DNA of 45,475 bases from an uncultured Alphaproteobacteria bacterium. GTDB taxonomy: Bacteria > Pseudomonadota > Alphaproteobacteria > RF32 > CAG-239. Location: assembly GCA_944391485.1 (NCBI GenBank), contig CALXTQ010000018.1, forward strand, positions 86,619 to 132,093, written 5' to 3'. The position numbers and the translations under genes are program-made. Below are positions 36,187 to 44,427 of the stretch, in pieces. Numbering within the stretch: the stretch's first letter is position 1; every line of letters starts with the position of its first letter. Below the pieces are notes generated by a model. It ran no database searches. It was not told where the DNA came from and saw only the letters and a list, made by a program, of their open reading frames with translations.

Positions 36187-37947
36187 ATGATTGAAGGTAT
36201 TAAGGAAATTAATTTCGGTGAACATTACAAAAGAATGTGGCCGTTTGTCAAACCCTATTGGGTCAGAGCTCTTCTCGGTATTTTGCTTTGCATTCCCATC
36301 GGCGCGCTGGATTCTGTCGTGGCTTTGGCTCTGAAGCCGTATATGGATATTGTGCTTGTTGATAAATCTGAACAGTCGCCGGCTTATATTCCGGTTCTTA
36401 TCGTCGCTTTTACGACGGTGCAGGGTTTTTTGAACTATGCCGCCACTTATCTGAATACCTGGGTCGCGACAAAAATCAATCATGATCTGAAGCGCGCTTT
36501 GTTCAAAAAGCTTCTCTGCCTGGAAACCTCTTTTTATGACCGCAACAATTCCGGATTTATCGTGCAGCGTTTTTCCACGGATGCGGATGTTTCCTGCAAC
36601 GGTCTGCTGGATAATCTGAAAGTCTTTATTTCCCGGCTTTTTTCCTCAATATCCCTCATTTGCGTTCTGATATACAATTCATGGCAGCTGTCCATCATTG
36701 CCATCATTGTGCTGGTCTGCGCCCTGATGCCTTTGGCTTCGGTCAAGCGCCGCATCAAGGGAGTTGTTGTCAAAAATGTGATAGAAGGCTCCAAAATTCT
36801 GACTCATTACAACGAGACGTTTGCCGGCAACAAGACCATTTCTTCCTACAATCTTCAGCGGCGGCTCTATGATAAATTTGACGGTAACCTGCGCACGATG
36901 TTTAAGCTGATGATGAAAATGATTCAGAAAACCGCCTGGATGACGCCTCTGATGCATGTTATTGTTTCCGTGGGCATCGGCGGCGTTATCGGCTACGGCA
37001 GTTATCTGATTGTCAACGGCACGATTTCGAGCGGCAACTTCGTATCGTTTATTACGGCGCTTGTTCTTCTGTATACGCCGATCAAGGGCATCGGCAAAAA
37101 CTTCAATAATGTTCAGGTGTCGTTTCTGGCGATTGAGCGCGTAATCGACATTTTGGACATGAAGTCGTCGATTGTCGATTCTCCCAAAGCCAAAAAGCTG
37201 CAGAAAATCAAAAAAGGCATCAGGTTTGAGAACGTCTGGTTTGAGTATAATGAAGGTGTCCCGGTTTTGAAAGACATCAATCTGGACGTCAAGGCGGGAA
37301 CAACCGTGGCGATTGTCGGAAATTCCGGCGGCGGCAAAACCACGCTGGTCAATCTGCTGCCCCGTTTTTACGATGTCGCCCGTGGCAGCATCAGTATTGA
37401 CGGTACGGATATCAGAAATCTGACTCTTGAATCCCTGCGCAACGATATTGCCGTGGTTTTCCAGGATAATTTCCTGTTTTCCGGCACCATCCGCGACAAT
37501 ATTGTTCTGGGCAAGGAAGACGCCACGGAAGCCGAAATTGAAAAAGCGTTAAAAATGGCGTATCTGGACGACTTTGTCGCCGGCCTTGAAAATGGTCTGG
37601 ACACGGATATCGGCGAGCGGGGAACGCTGCTCTCCGGCGGTCAGCGCCAGCGGCTGGCAATTGCCCGCGCCTTTGTCAAAAACGCGCCGATAGTCATTTT
37701 GGACGAGGCGACCTCCGCTTTGGATAATAAAGCAGAAGCCGTTGTTCAGAAGGCGATAGACAATCTGATGCAGGATCGCACGGTGTTTGTTATCGCGCAT
37801 CGTTTGTCAACGGTGCAGAATGCCGATAAAATCGTGGTTGTCAATGACGGCGAGATTGTGGAAGAAGGAACGCATGCCGAACTTCTCAGCCACGAAAAAG
37901 GCGCTTATCAGGCTCTGTACAACGCTCAGTTTAAGAAGAAAAAATAA
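36187..37947 (+). CDS. MsbA-like lipid ABC exporter
   Basis: A 586-residue fused permease-ATPase. Six membrane helices (1-320) are followed by a nucleotide-binding domain with Walker A GNSGGGKTT, Q-loop FQDNFLF, signature LSGGQRQ, Walker B VILDEATSALD and AHRLS. The overall pattern (YDRNNSGFIVQRFSTDAD, the NFNNVQ stretch before the ATPase) is most like MsbA-type lipid A/phospholipid flippases, but substrate assignment from sequence is tentative. It has its own promoter and terminator. The SD (GGACTAG) is weak. Confidence 0.88.
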   Translation: MIEGIKEINFGEHYKRMWPFVKPYWVRALLGILLCIPIGALDSVVALALKPYMDIVLVDKSEQSPAYIPVLIVAFTTVQGFLNYAATYLNTWVATKINHDLKRALFKKLLCLETSFYDRNNSGFIVQRFSTDADVSCNGLLDNLKVFISRLFSSISLICVLIYNSWQLSIIAIIVLVCALMPLASVKRRIKGVVVKNVIEGSKILTHYNETFAGNKTISSYNLQRRLYDKFDGNLRTMFKLMMKMIQKTAWMTPLMHVIVSVGIGGVIGYGSYLIVNGTISSGNFVSFITALVLLYTPIKGIGKNFNNVQVSFLAIERVIDILDMKSSIVDSPKAKKLQKIKKGIRFENVWFEYNEGVPVLKDINLDVKAGTTVAIVGNSGGGKTTLVNLLPRFYDVARGSISIDGTDIRNLTLESLRNDIAVVFQDNFLFSGTIRDNIVLGKEDATEAEIEKALKMAYLDDFVAGLENGLDTDIGERGTLLSGGQRQRLAIARAFVKNAPIVILDEATSALDNKAEAVVQKAIDNLMQDRTVFVIAHRLSTVQNADKIVVVNDGEIVEEGTHAELLSHEKGAYQALYNAQFKKKK

Positions 37948-37966
37948 CGGTTTTTCCCCTTGCGAA

Positions 37967-37997
37967 AAAATAAGCTCCGAACCGGGGCTTATTTTAG
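37967..37997 (+). terminator. Rho-independent terminator of the MsbA-like gene
   Basis: 12-bp stem with one G-U pair (37967-37978 with 37984-37995, GAACC loop) whose 3' arm ends in TTTT. Confidence 0.8.
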
Positions 37998-38019
37998 TTG
38001 ATTTTTGTCTAAAAATATG

Positions 38020-38049
38020 ATAATTGTTAAAGCGCTTTTTTACAATTAT
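38020..38049. promoter_or_regulatory. 30-bp AT-rich palindrome upstream of a small gene
   Basis: ATAATTGT (38020-38027) and ACAATTAT (38042-38049) are perfect inverted copies around an A-rich/GCGC/T-rich core, giving an almost continuous dyad. It lies 60 bases before the 80-aa gene and is a candidate repressor operator. Confidence 0.5.
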
Positions 38050-38109
38050 GAAATATAAAAGTCCCTTGAAAGGGATTGTTAAATATAAATTATTAAAAAT
38101 TTTTTTGTT

Positions 38110-38352
38110 ATGGTAAAAGTATTAACCGTAAAGGATGTCATTATCAGCGACCGGGAGTTTACCTGCGTGATAAATGACACGGTAACCATCGAGTTGAAAC
38201 GCTGTTATTTTCGGCCGCCGCTGGGGGCAAAAGGAGAAACAATTCCCCGTCCGCGCAAAGGCGACAAAATAACCCTCTGTCAGGAGGAAGTTGACGGCGA
38301 AGTCCGGACGACTTTCCTGATAAACGGCAAAAAGCTTTATGGAAGTCGTTAA
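38110..38352 (+). CDS. Small hypothetical protein, 80 aa
   Basis: An 80-residue, beta-rich, basic protein of unknown family. The pattern VKVLTVKDVIISDREF, then PRPRKGDKITLCQEE and a final TTFLINGKKLYG looks like a small OB- or SH3-like barrel, but this is only an impression. Two cysteines (residues 19 and 32) are present. No Shine-Dalgarno is seen: the 20 bases before the ATG are only A/T plus one G, so initiation is unusual or relies on an A/U-rich leader. It has its own terminator and is flanked by a palindrome. Confidence 0.6.
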   Translation: MVKVLTVKDVIISDREFTCVINDTVTIELKRCYFRPPLGAKGETIPRPRKGDKITLCQEEVDGEVRTTFLINGKKLYGSR

Positions 38353-38363
38353 CAAGTAATGAG

Positions 38364-38395
38364 GGCTGGCAGTTTTTTGGCTGCCGGCCTTTTTT
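38364..38395 (+). terminator. Rho-independent terminator of the 80-aa gene
   Basis: 9-bp stem with one G-U pair (38364-38372 with 38381-38389) followed by six T. Confidence 0.85.
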
Positions 38396-38465
38396 GTGCA
38401 AAAAGCCGGCCAAAGGCGCGGAACGGAAAAACGGAGCGGATTGAAAAGGAAGCCGAAATCAAGTC

Positions 38466-38494
38466 TTGATATTTGGATTAGAAACTCCTAAATT
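38466..38494 (+). promoter_or_regulatory. Promoter of the bat operon
   Basis: TTGATA (38466-38471), exactly 17 bp, TAAATT (38489-38494); 26 bases before the ATG. The SD AAGGAG follows at 38508-38513. Confidence 0.65.
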
Positions 38495-38520
38495 TATAGA
38501 GTTAATTAAGGAGAGTTTTT

Positions 38521-38970
38521 ATGGATAATCTGCCCGAGCTTCGCGACATACATCTCCCCGACGGCGTTTCCGTTTTTCCGCCGGCATACGGGTGGTGGGT
38601 TATTCTCGGCGGTGTTGTGCTGGCATTTGTCCTGGCGGAGATTTTCATTCTGGTGCGCCGCAAGAGCAAAAAGCTTTACGCTCTCAGGCTGTTAAACAAT
38701 ACGGAGGGACGCGGGGTCGTGCCGGCCGCCGTGCGGATGTCGGAGATTCTGCGGCGGATCTGTGTTTTCAAATATAAAGAGGCTGCGGCGCTGTTCGGAC
38801 GGGACTGGATAGATTTTCTCAACAGCCGCGGCAAAAGCAAAATCGGCGGCAAAGCGGCCGATCTGCTTCTGAACGCTCCTTATGTTTCTCCCGCAAGCCG
38901 GGTTTATTCGGAAACCGACGCCGCTGAGCTGCGTCGTTTCTGCAAAGACTGGATCGGAGAAAATTTATGA
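38521..38970 (+). CDS. DUF4381 membrane protein of the bat operon
   Basis: A 149-residue protein with one membrane helix (about 24-46) and a cytoplasmic helical domain. The N-terminal LPELRDIHLPDGVSVFPPAYGWW pattern is characteristic of DUF4381 proteins, which accompany Bat/VWA clusters. Function unknown. It starts the operon and its end overlaps the BatA-like gene by four bases. Confidence 0.85.
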   Translation: MDNLPELRDIHLPDGVSVFPPAYGWWVILGGVVLAFVLAEIFILVRRKSKKLYALRLLNNTEGRGVVPAAVRMSEILRRICVFKYKEAAALFGRDWIDFLNSRGKSKIGGKAADLLLNAPYVSPASRVYSETDAAELRRFCKDWIGENL

Positions 38971-39977
38971 CGCGCTTTGCTTATCCCGAAATTTTCTGGC
39001 TGTTGCTTCTTCCGTTCGTTTTCAGGGCGGTGGTGCCGGCGGTCAGAGGGCTGCACGGCGACGCGCTGCGCATTCCCTTTATCGGGGATTTGGCCAAAAT
39101 AAACATCAAATCCGGCAGTCTGTGGGGACTTTCGGCCGAAAATACGGGCGGAACATCGCCGCTGTTTTGGGCGCTCTATGTTGTCTGGGCTTTGCTGGTG
39201 GTTGCTTTGGCGCGGCCGCAGTGGGCGGGGGAACCGGTGCGCGTCAAAAATTACAGCCGCGACATTCTGCTTGTCATGGATATTTCAACCTCGATGCTGG
39301 AGCCGGATTTTGTTGTCGGCGGCCGCCGGGCCGACCGTCTAACGGCGGTCAAAAAAGTGGCGTCGGAATTTATCCGCAAACGCGCCGACGACCGCATGGG
39401 ATTGGTCCTGTTCGGAACCCGGGCTTATGTTCAGGCGCCGATAACCTATGACAAGAAGTCGGTAGAAGAAATTTTATGGTCGATGGAGGCCGGAATGGCC
39501 GGAAACTCCACAGCCATCGGCGATGCGCTGGGCATAGCCCTGAAGTCGTTGCGCGACAGTCCCAATCCCGACCGCAAGATCATCATCCTGCTGACAGACG
39601 GCGAAAACAACGACGGCAGTCTGACGCTGCCGCAGGCCATCAATCTGGCCAAAGAGGAAAAGGTCAAAATTTATACCATCGGCGTAGGCTCGGACAGCTC
39701 GCTGATGCAGTCCATTTTCGGCTACAACCTGATGGGCGGACGCCCCGATCTCGATGAAGCGAGCCTGCAGCGTATTGCCGACGAGACGAAGGGATCTTAT
39801 TTTCGCGCCAAAGACACCGCGTCGCTGGAAAGGGTTTATAATCTGATAGACAAGATGGAGCCTTCCGAAAATGAGGATCAGTTTGTGCAGGAGACAAAGG
39901 AGCTGTTTTACTGGCCGCTTCTGCTGGCGCTGCTGGCCGCTTCGGGACTGGCTTATTACAGCCGGAGGAGGGCATAA
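38967..39977 (+). CDS. batA: BatA-like VWA-domain membrane protein
   Basis: A 336-residue protein with N-terminal membrane helices (about 5-25 and 65-82), a von Willebrand A domain (about 98-290) and a C-terminal membrane helix. The MIDAS metal site is intact: Asp105-x-Ser107-x-Ser109 (DISTS), Thr in GNSTAIGDAL and Asp in LLTDGEN. Bat proteins are proposed to act with a MoxR ATPase in envelope stress or aerotolerance. The stop overlaps the next start by one base. Confidence 0.9.
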   Translation: MTRFAYPEIFWLLLLPFVFRAVVPAVRGLHGDALRIPFIGDLAKINIKSGSLWGLSAENTGGTSPLFWALYVVWALLVVALARPQWAGEPVRVKNYSRDILLVMDISTSMLEPDFVVGGRRADRLTAVKKVASEFIRKRADDRMGLVLFGTRAYVQAPITYDKKSVEEILWSMEAGMAGNSTAIGDALGIALKSLRDSPNPDRKIIILLTDGENNDGSLTLPQAINLAKEEKVKIYTIGVGSDSSLMQSIFGYNLMGGRPDLDEASLQRIADETKGSYFRAKDTASLERVYNLIDKMEPSENEDQFVQETKELFYWPLLLALLAASGLAYYSRRRA

Positions 39978-41776
39978 TGGCGGAGTTTGCGGCAAATTTT
40001 CATTTTCTGCGTCCCTGGGCGCTGCTTTTGCTGGCGCTGCCGCTGTTTTTTTACTGGAGATATTTCCGCGGCATAAAGAACAAGTCGTCCTGGGAGGGCG
40101 TTGTCGACAGAAATCTGCTCGGCTTTTTGCTGATAAAGGGCAGCTCAAAACAGCGTAAGGCGCTGGTTTATCTGGCTTACGCCGGCATTATCGGCGCGGT
40201 GCTGGCCTTGGCCGGCCCGTCCTGGAAGAAAAAGGAGGTGCCGAGCCTTGCGCCGGAGAACCCTGTCATGCTGCTGTTAAATCTGTCGACGGATATGGCG
40301 GGCAAAGACATCACCCCCAACCGCCTGTCCCGCGCCAAGTTCGAGATTTCGGACCTGCTGTCGCAGCTGCGCAATGTGCAGACGGGACTGATTGTCTATT
40401 CTGACGAACCTTACTTAATCAGCCCGATCACGGACGATGCCCGGTTGATCGGCAACCTGCTTCCGGCAGTGGATTTTGAGATAATGCCTTCCAACGGCGA
40501 CCGTCTGGACCGCGCGCTGGCTCTTGCGGTCGAAAAGTTTAGGAACGCCGGCTATCCGGACGGAAATATCGTTATTTTCAGCTCGGACGTCGGGCAGCGT
40601 TTTGACCTGGCGCTGGAAGAGGCGGAAAAAGCCGCGGCGGCCGGATACCGCGTTTCCGTAGTGGATGTGGCGTCTGCCGCAAATGAAAAACTGCGGCTGA
40701 TTTCGCAGAAAGGGCGGGGTGTATACGCGCTCATCAGCCCCGACGACGCCGACGTGCGGCAGATTGCGGAACGGATTGCCGCCGATGTGAGCGACGAGCT
40801 CAAAATCAGCGAGAATCTGCGCTCAACTTGGGAAGATTACGGTTATTATCTGGTGATTATTCCGTTGCTGTGCTGCCTGTATTTTTTCCGCCGCGGCATT
40901 GCCGTCGTGGTTTTGCTGGCGGCCGGCGCGTCGCAGGCGCAGGCCGGATTTTTCCTCAACAACAATCAGGAGGGGCTGCGGGCATTCAACAGCGGGGACT
41001 ATGCGGCGGCTTCTGAAAAGTTTGAAAATCCGCAGTGGAAAGGCGCTGCCTATTACCGCCGGGGCGAATATGAACAGGCATACCGGGAATATGCCAGGGG
41101 CAAGGGCGCCGAGGCGCTGTATAATCAGGGTAATGCGCTGGCCAAAAGCGGCAAAATCGAAGAGGCGGTCGGGAAATATGAAGAGGTTCTGAAACTGGTG
41201 CCCGGCCATGAGGATGCGAAGTTTAATCTGGAATACCTGAAGCAAAAGCAGGAGGAGCAACAGCAGCAGAATCAGCAGGGCGGCGGTCAGGACAAGCAGG
41301 ATAAGCAAGACAACCGGGGCGGCGGCCAAAATGAGCAGAACCAGCGGAATGAGCAGTCGGAGAACGGCGGAGAGCAAAATAGCCAGAACAACGGCGACAG
41401 CCGGAACAATCAGGAAAACGCCGGACAGGATGAGCGGCAGGAGCAAAGCAAAGGCAGCGGCGGCGCCTCTGCCGGAGAGGAGCAGAAACCGCAGGAGCAG
41501 CAGGGACAGGGCGGCAAAACTGACGGCGGTGAGGAAAAGCGTCTGGACGGCCGGGCTGCCGGCGGAGCCGGAGAACCGGAACCGCGGGATGGAGAAGAAC
41601 GGCAGGAACAGCCGCAGGCCGGAGCTGCCGCTGTGCAGAAAGGCGACGACAAACAGAAATACGACGAGCAGGTTCAGGCCCGCGAACTGCAGTACCGTGA
41701 AATTCCGGAAGACCCGGGCGGGCTGCTGCGGGCATTTATCGCAAAAGAGCACGCAAAAAACAGATATAAGGATTAA
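39977..41776 (+). CDS. BatB/BatC-type fusion: VWA, TPR and Q/N/G/E-rich tail
   Basis: A 599-residue protein: two N-terminal membrane helices, a VWA domain (about 95-285), another membrane helix (about 290-322), TPR repeats (about 325-420), then a Gln/Asn/Gly/Glu-rich low-complexity stretch (about 415-560) and a short conserved C-terminus. This is the BatB-BatC fusion layout. The VWA metal site is degenerate: residues 102-106 read NLSTD instead of DxSxS, and the later positions read SNGD and FSSD, so metal-dependent binding is probably lost. The low-complexity tract is likely flexible and periplasmic. Confidence 0.88.
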   Translation: MAEFAANFHFLRPWALLLLALPLFFYWRYFRGIKNKSSWEGVVDRNLLGFLLIKGSSKQRKALVYLAYAGIIGAVLALAGPSWKKKEVPSLAPENPVMLLLNLSTDMAGKDITPNRLSRAKFEISDLLSQLRNVQTGLIVYSDEPYLISPITDDARLIGNLLPAVDFEIMPSNGDRLDRALALAVEKFRNAGYPDGNIVIFSSDVGQRFDLALEEAEKAAAAGYRVSVVDVASAANEKLRLISQKGRGVYALISPDDADVRQIAERIAADVSDELKISENLRSTWEDYGYYLVIIPLLCCLYFFRRGIAVVVLLAAGASQAQAGFFLNNNQEGLRAFNSGDYAAASEKFENPQWKGAAYYRRGEYEQAYREYARGKGAEALYNQGNALAKSGKIEEAVGKYEEVLKLVPGHEDAKFNLEYLKQKQEEQQQQNQQGGGQDKQDKQDNRGGGQNEQNQRNEQSENGGEQNSQNNGDSRNNQENAGQDERQEQSKGSGGASAGEEQKPQEQQGQGGKTDGGEEKRLDGRAAGGAGEPEPRDGEERQEQPQAGAAAVQKGDDKQKYDEQVQARELQYREIPEDPGGLLRAFIAKEHAKNRYKD

Positions 41777-41781
41777 AAAAG

Positions 41782-43599
41782 ATGAAAAAACTGATTTTGA
41801 CTTTATTTCTGAGCTTAACGGTCTGGACGGAAGCCTGGGCGCAAAATCTGACGGCCCGGGTCAACCGCAGCGAAGTGCCGGAAGGAGAAACCATTCTTCT
41901 GACGCTGGATTATGACGGCAACGCGACTAACGCCGTTCCCGACCTCAATGTGTTGGACAAGGATTTTACGATCTATTCGGTGTCCAATTCTTTCCGGTCC
42001 AATTATGTCAACGGCGTAACCACGCAGACGCGGCAGTGGCAGATCGGGCTGATGCCGAAGGCGTCGGCGCCGGCGGAGGTGGAAATCCCGCCGGTTAAGC
42101 TGGGCAATATTGCCAGCAATCCGGTAAAGGTCAGGGTATTGGACGCGGCGGACGTCATGGAAGCCAACACCGGCAAATATCAGGCGCATCCGGGCAGCAC
42201 CTCGGCGCAGGCGCGGCCGAAATTTGCCATCAAAGGCGCGGTAGACAACGAGACGCCGTATGTCCAGCAGCAGGTAGATTATACGCTCACGCTTTATGAT
42301 ACGGGCGGATTGCAGGGATCGGAGCCGCAGTTTATGGACAACGGCCGCAATGACTGGATTATCAAGAGCCTTGGGTCGCCGGAAATAGACAGCAAAGTTA
42401 TCAACGGCCGCGCCATCCGCGAAATAAAGTTTCATTACGCGCTGTTTCCGCAAAAGAGCGGCGAGCTGGAGACGCCGGAAATCCGTTTTAACGGTTATTA
42501 CCTGACGCAGTCGCGCCACGGGTCCGACCCCTTTGAGGAGCTGTTCGGCGGTGGTTTGTTTGATGCAGGCATCGGCTTTACCGACATGTTTGCCACGCGC
42601 AACCCGGTAGTGCTGACTGCCAAGCCGGTCAAGGTCAAAGTGCGTCCGGTGCCGCAGAATTACAACGGCCGCTGGTGGATCCCGGCGGAAAGCGTCAGGC
42701 TTTATGCCGAGTGGGAGCCCAAAAACCCTGTGTTCCGGGTCGGCGAAGCCATCAACCGCACCATTTATCTCAAGGCGGCCGGCGTAGTTGACAGCCAGCT
42801 GCCGGGCATCACGTTCAAGCCGGTGGTGGGGGTCAAGCAGTATCCCGAAAAAGCCGTTACCCAAAACAGCATTGAGGGCGGCAGCGTGGTTTCGGTAAAA
42901 AAAGTTTCCAATGTTTATATTCCCGGTCAGCCGGGCAGCATGACCATTCCCGAAGTGGAGGTGGAATGGTTTAACGTCCGTACCGGTCAGGCGGAAAAGG
43001 CCGTTCTTCCGGCTGTAAATATCACGGTTTTGCCCGGCAGAACCCCGACGGCGTCGCCGCTGCCCGGAACCGAAGCTTCCGTTCCGGCGTCCGAACCTTC
43101 TCCGGCGGCAGCTCCTGTTGCAAAAGCCGAAAACGCGGCCGCTCCGGCCGCTGCGCCGGCGTCTGTTCCATCCGCGGCGGTTGCAGGCGGTTACGGCGTC
43201 TATCTGATTGCCGCAGTTGCGTTTGCCCTCGGCCTGCTGCTGAGCTGGCTGATTCTGCGTCCGAAAAAAACGGCGGACAGACAGGCGGACATCGGCGATT
43301 ATCGAAAATATGTCATCCGCTGCGCCCGGGAAAAGGACTTCCGCGCGCTGCGCGACGCAATTCTGGCCTGGGCGGCGGACAAATACAAGGACAGCCGCAT
43401 AACCAATATGAAGGATGTTGTTGCCCGGGCAAACAGCAAGGAGTTTGAGAAACAGATTGAGCTTCTGGTTGCCGAGTTGTATTCAGATAATCCGGCCGGC
43501 TGGGACAGCGAAAAGTTTATCAAAACTTTCGAAAGCGTCGATAAAAAGAAAACCGCCGGCAAACGCGGCAAAGACCCGCTGCCGGATCTTTATAAATAA
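41782..43599 (+). CDS. batD: BatD-like oxygen-tolerance protein
   Basis: A 605-residue protein with a signal peptide (cleavage after AWA, before QNL), several Ig-like beta domains typical of BatD (opening ARVNRSEVPEGETILLTLDYDG), an Ala/Pro-rich linker (about 425-472), one membrane helix (about 475-494) and a charged cytoplasmic tail. It begins five bases after the BatB/C stop and ends the operon. The coding end (DPLPDLYK) is repeated as degenerate copies in the DNA after the stop. Confidence 0.88.
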   Translation: MKKLILTLFLSLTVWTEAWAQNLTARVNRSEVPEGETILLTLDYDGNATNAVPDLNVLDKDFTIYSVSNSFRSNYVNGVTTQTRQWQIGLMPKASAPAEVEIPPVKLGNIASNPVKVRVLDAADVMEANTGKYQAHPGSTSAQARPKFAIKGAVDNETPYVQQQVDYTLTLYDTGGLQGSEPQFMDNGRNDWIIKSLGSPEIDSKVINGRAIREIKFHYALFPQKSGELETPEIRFNGYYLTQSRHGSDPFEELFGGGLFDAGIGFTDMFATRNPVVLTAKPVKVKVRPVPQNYNGRWWIPAESVRLYAEWEPKNPVFRVGEAINRTIYLKAAGVVDSQLPGITFKPVVGVKQYPEKAVTQNSIEGGSVVSVKKVSNVYIPGQPGSMTIPEVEVEWFNVRTGQAEKAVLPAVNITVLPGRTPTASPLPGTEASVPASEPSPAAAPVAKAENAAAPAAAPASVPSAAVAGGYGVYLIAAVAFALGLLLSWLILRPKKTADRQADIGDYRKYVIRCAREKDFRALRDAILAWAADKYKDSRITNMKDVVARANSKEFEKQIELLVAELYSDNPAGWDSEKFIKTFESVDKKKTAGKRGKDPLPDLYK

Positions 43600-43690
43600 G
43601 AAGAAGCCCCGCTGCCGGATTTTTATAAATTAAATCAGCAGCCGGTTTCCGTATAAATTAAAGGCAAAATCTCGCTGCCGGTTTTTATGT
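43574..43690 (+). repeat. Degenerate repeats of the batD 3' end
   Basis: The last codons and stop of batD (core GCTGCCGGAT, then TTTATAAAT) recur after the stop. Core copies begin at 43578 (in the gene), 43611, 43638 (GCAGCCGG) and 43674, at steps of 33, 27 and 36 bases, each followed by a T-rich stretch resembling TTTATAAAT. Confidence 0.6.
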
Positions 43691-43726
43691 GAATAAGAAA
43701 AAAGCGGCCGGATTTTGCCGGAACAG

Positions 43727-43757
43727 GAAAAAGCTTCCGTTCGGGGGCTTTTTCTTT
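43727..43757 (+). terminator. Terminator of the bat operon
   Basis: 12-bp stem with two G-U pairs (43727-43738 with 43743-43754, GTTC loop), the 3' arm ending in five T. Confidence 0.75.
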
Positions 43758-43914
43758 CTGCGCTGTCCGTTGCTGTTGCCAAGACGGAAAGGCGGTATTT
43801 TTTTCGAAAAAATTTAGGCTGTTATATTTATTATCTAAAATTTTAGTTGTAATTTAAAATTTTTTCTTGTAATATTCAGTCAGCTTTTATACTGAGCTTG
43901 TAAGGTATAATTAA

Positions 43915-44071
43915 CGGAAGAAGTTCCGGCGGGCTTCAAACTCTCATGTACAAGACCCTCTTCTAAGGGAGCTGCGAAATAAGCTCCCTTTGGAGACGAA
44001 TAAGCAGGCTGATGCATGACAGTTTGAACTCCCTCACTTTATCAAGATAAAGATTGAGGGTTTTGTCTTTT
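43915..44071 (+). ncRNA. Candidate free-standing small RNA, about 155 nt
   Basis: A TATAAT box at 43906-43911 precedes a stretch with ordered helices and no convincing ORF. They are: a 5-bp hairpin (43915-43919 with 43924-43928); a 12-bp outer stem with one mismatch (43937-43948 with 44015-44026); a perfect 9-bp inner hairpin (43965-43973 with 43982-43990); and a terminator (CCCTCA plus CTTTATC, 44031-44043, with 44046-44060) followed by TTTTGTCTTTT. No clear -35 is seen. C/U-rich CCCTC stretches at 43956-43960 and 44030-44035 could pair with Shine-Dalgarno sequences. I do not recognise the family; 6S RNA is possible by size but the separate terminator argues against it. The 157 bases before it (43758-43914) are AT-rich and hold nothing else I can support. 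Confidence 0.55.
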
Positions 44072-44204
44072 AAAGACGGGAAGAGAGAGTAAAAAATTCT
44101 GTTTTTCCGTATTTCGTTTGCCTGTTGGTATTCCCGGCCGGAAATCTTTTCCTCGGAAAACATAGCGGATTTATCCTCGGAAGAATTTGTTTTTGCAAAA
44201 CTTC

Positions 44205-44415
44205 CTTGCGCCGCAGACCGCATTTGCCTCTTTGCCGCTGCATTTCTGCCCGCCGCTGCGTCCCTGACTATCGTCGCGTTTTTGCTGTCGCCGCGTTCCT
44301 GACTGTGCCGCGCTTCTGACCATCGTTGTGTTTCTTTACTGCTGCCACATTTCTGTCGGTCGCCGTGCTTCTTGCCTCTTTGCCGCTGCATTTCTGCCCG
44401 CCGCTGTGTTCCCGA
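44205..44415. repeat. 17-22 bp degenerate tandem repeat with an exact 35-bp duplication
   Basis: Units resembling GCCGCGTTTCTGACCATC repeat with TTCTG-type anchors ending at 44248, 44266, 44284, 44301, 44318 and onward to 44414, at steps of 17-19 bases and occasional 22. A 35-base block at 44224-44258 is repeated exactly at 44372-44406. A 142-aa reading frame on the minus strand (43963-44391) crosses both this repeat and the small RNA and is not believed. The 130 bases between the small RNA and the repeat hold nothing I can support. Confidence 0.65.
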
Positions 44416-44427
44416 AAATATTAAAAG

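Noticed and set aside
40823..41752. 309-aa minus-strand ORF rich in Leu/Val
   Set aside because: It is the reverse complement of the Gln/Gly/Glu-rich tail and TPR part of the BatB/C gene; the hydrophobicity is a codon artefact.
43915..44071. 6S RNA or SRP RNA identity for the small RNA
   Set aside because: No GGAA-type SRP loop is present, and 6S RNAs lack a separate 3' terminator hairpin inside the mature RNA; left unassigned.
43963..44391. 142-aa minus-strand ORF
   Set aside because: It crosses the small-RNA stems and the tandem repeat, has extreme Arg/Gln/Lys composition from the repeat, and lacks a Shine-Dalgarno.
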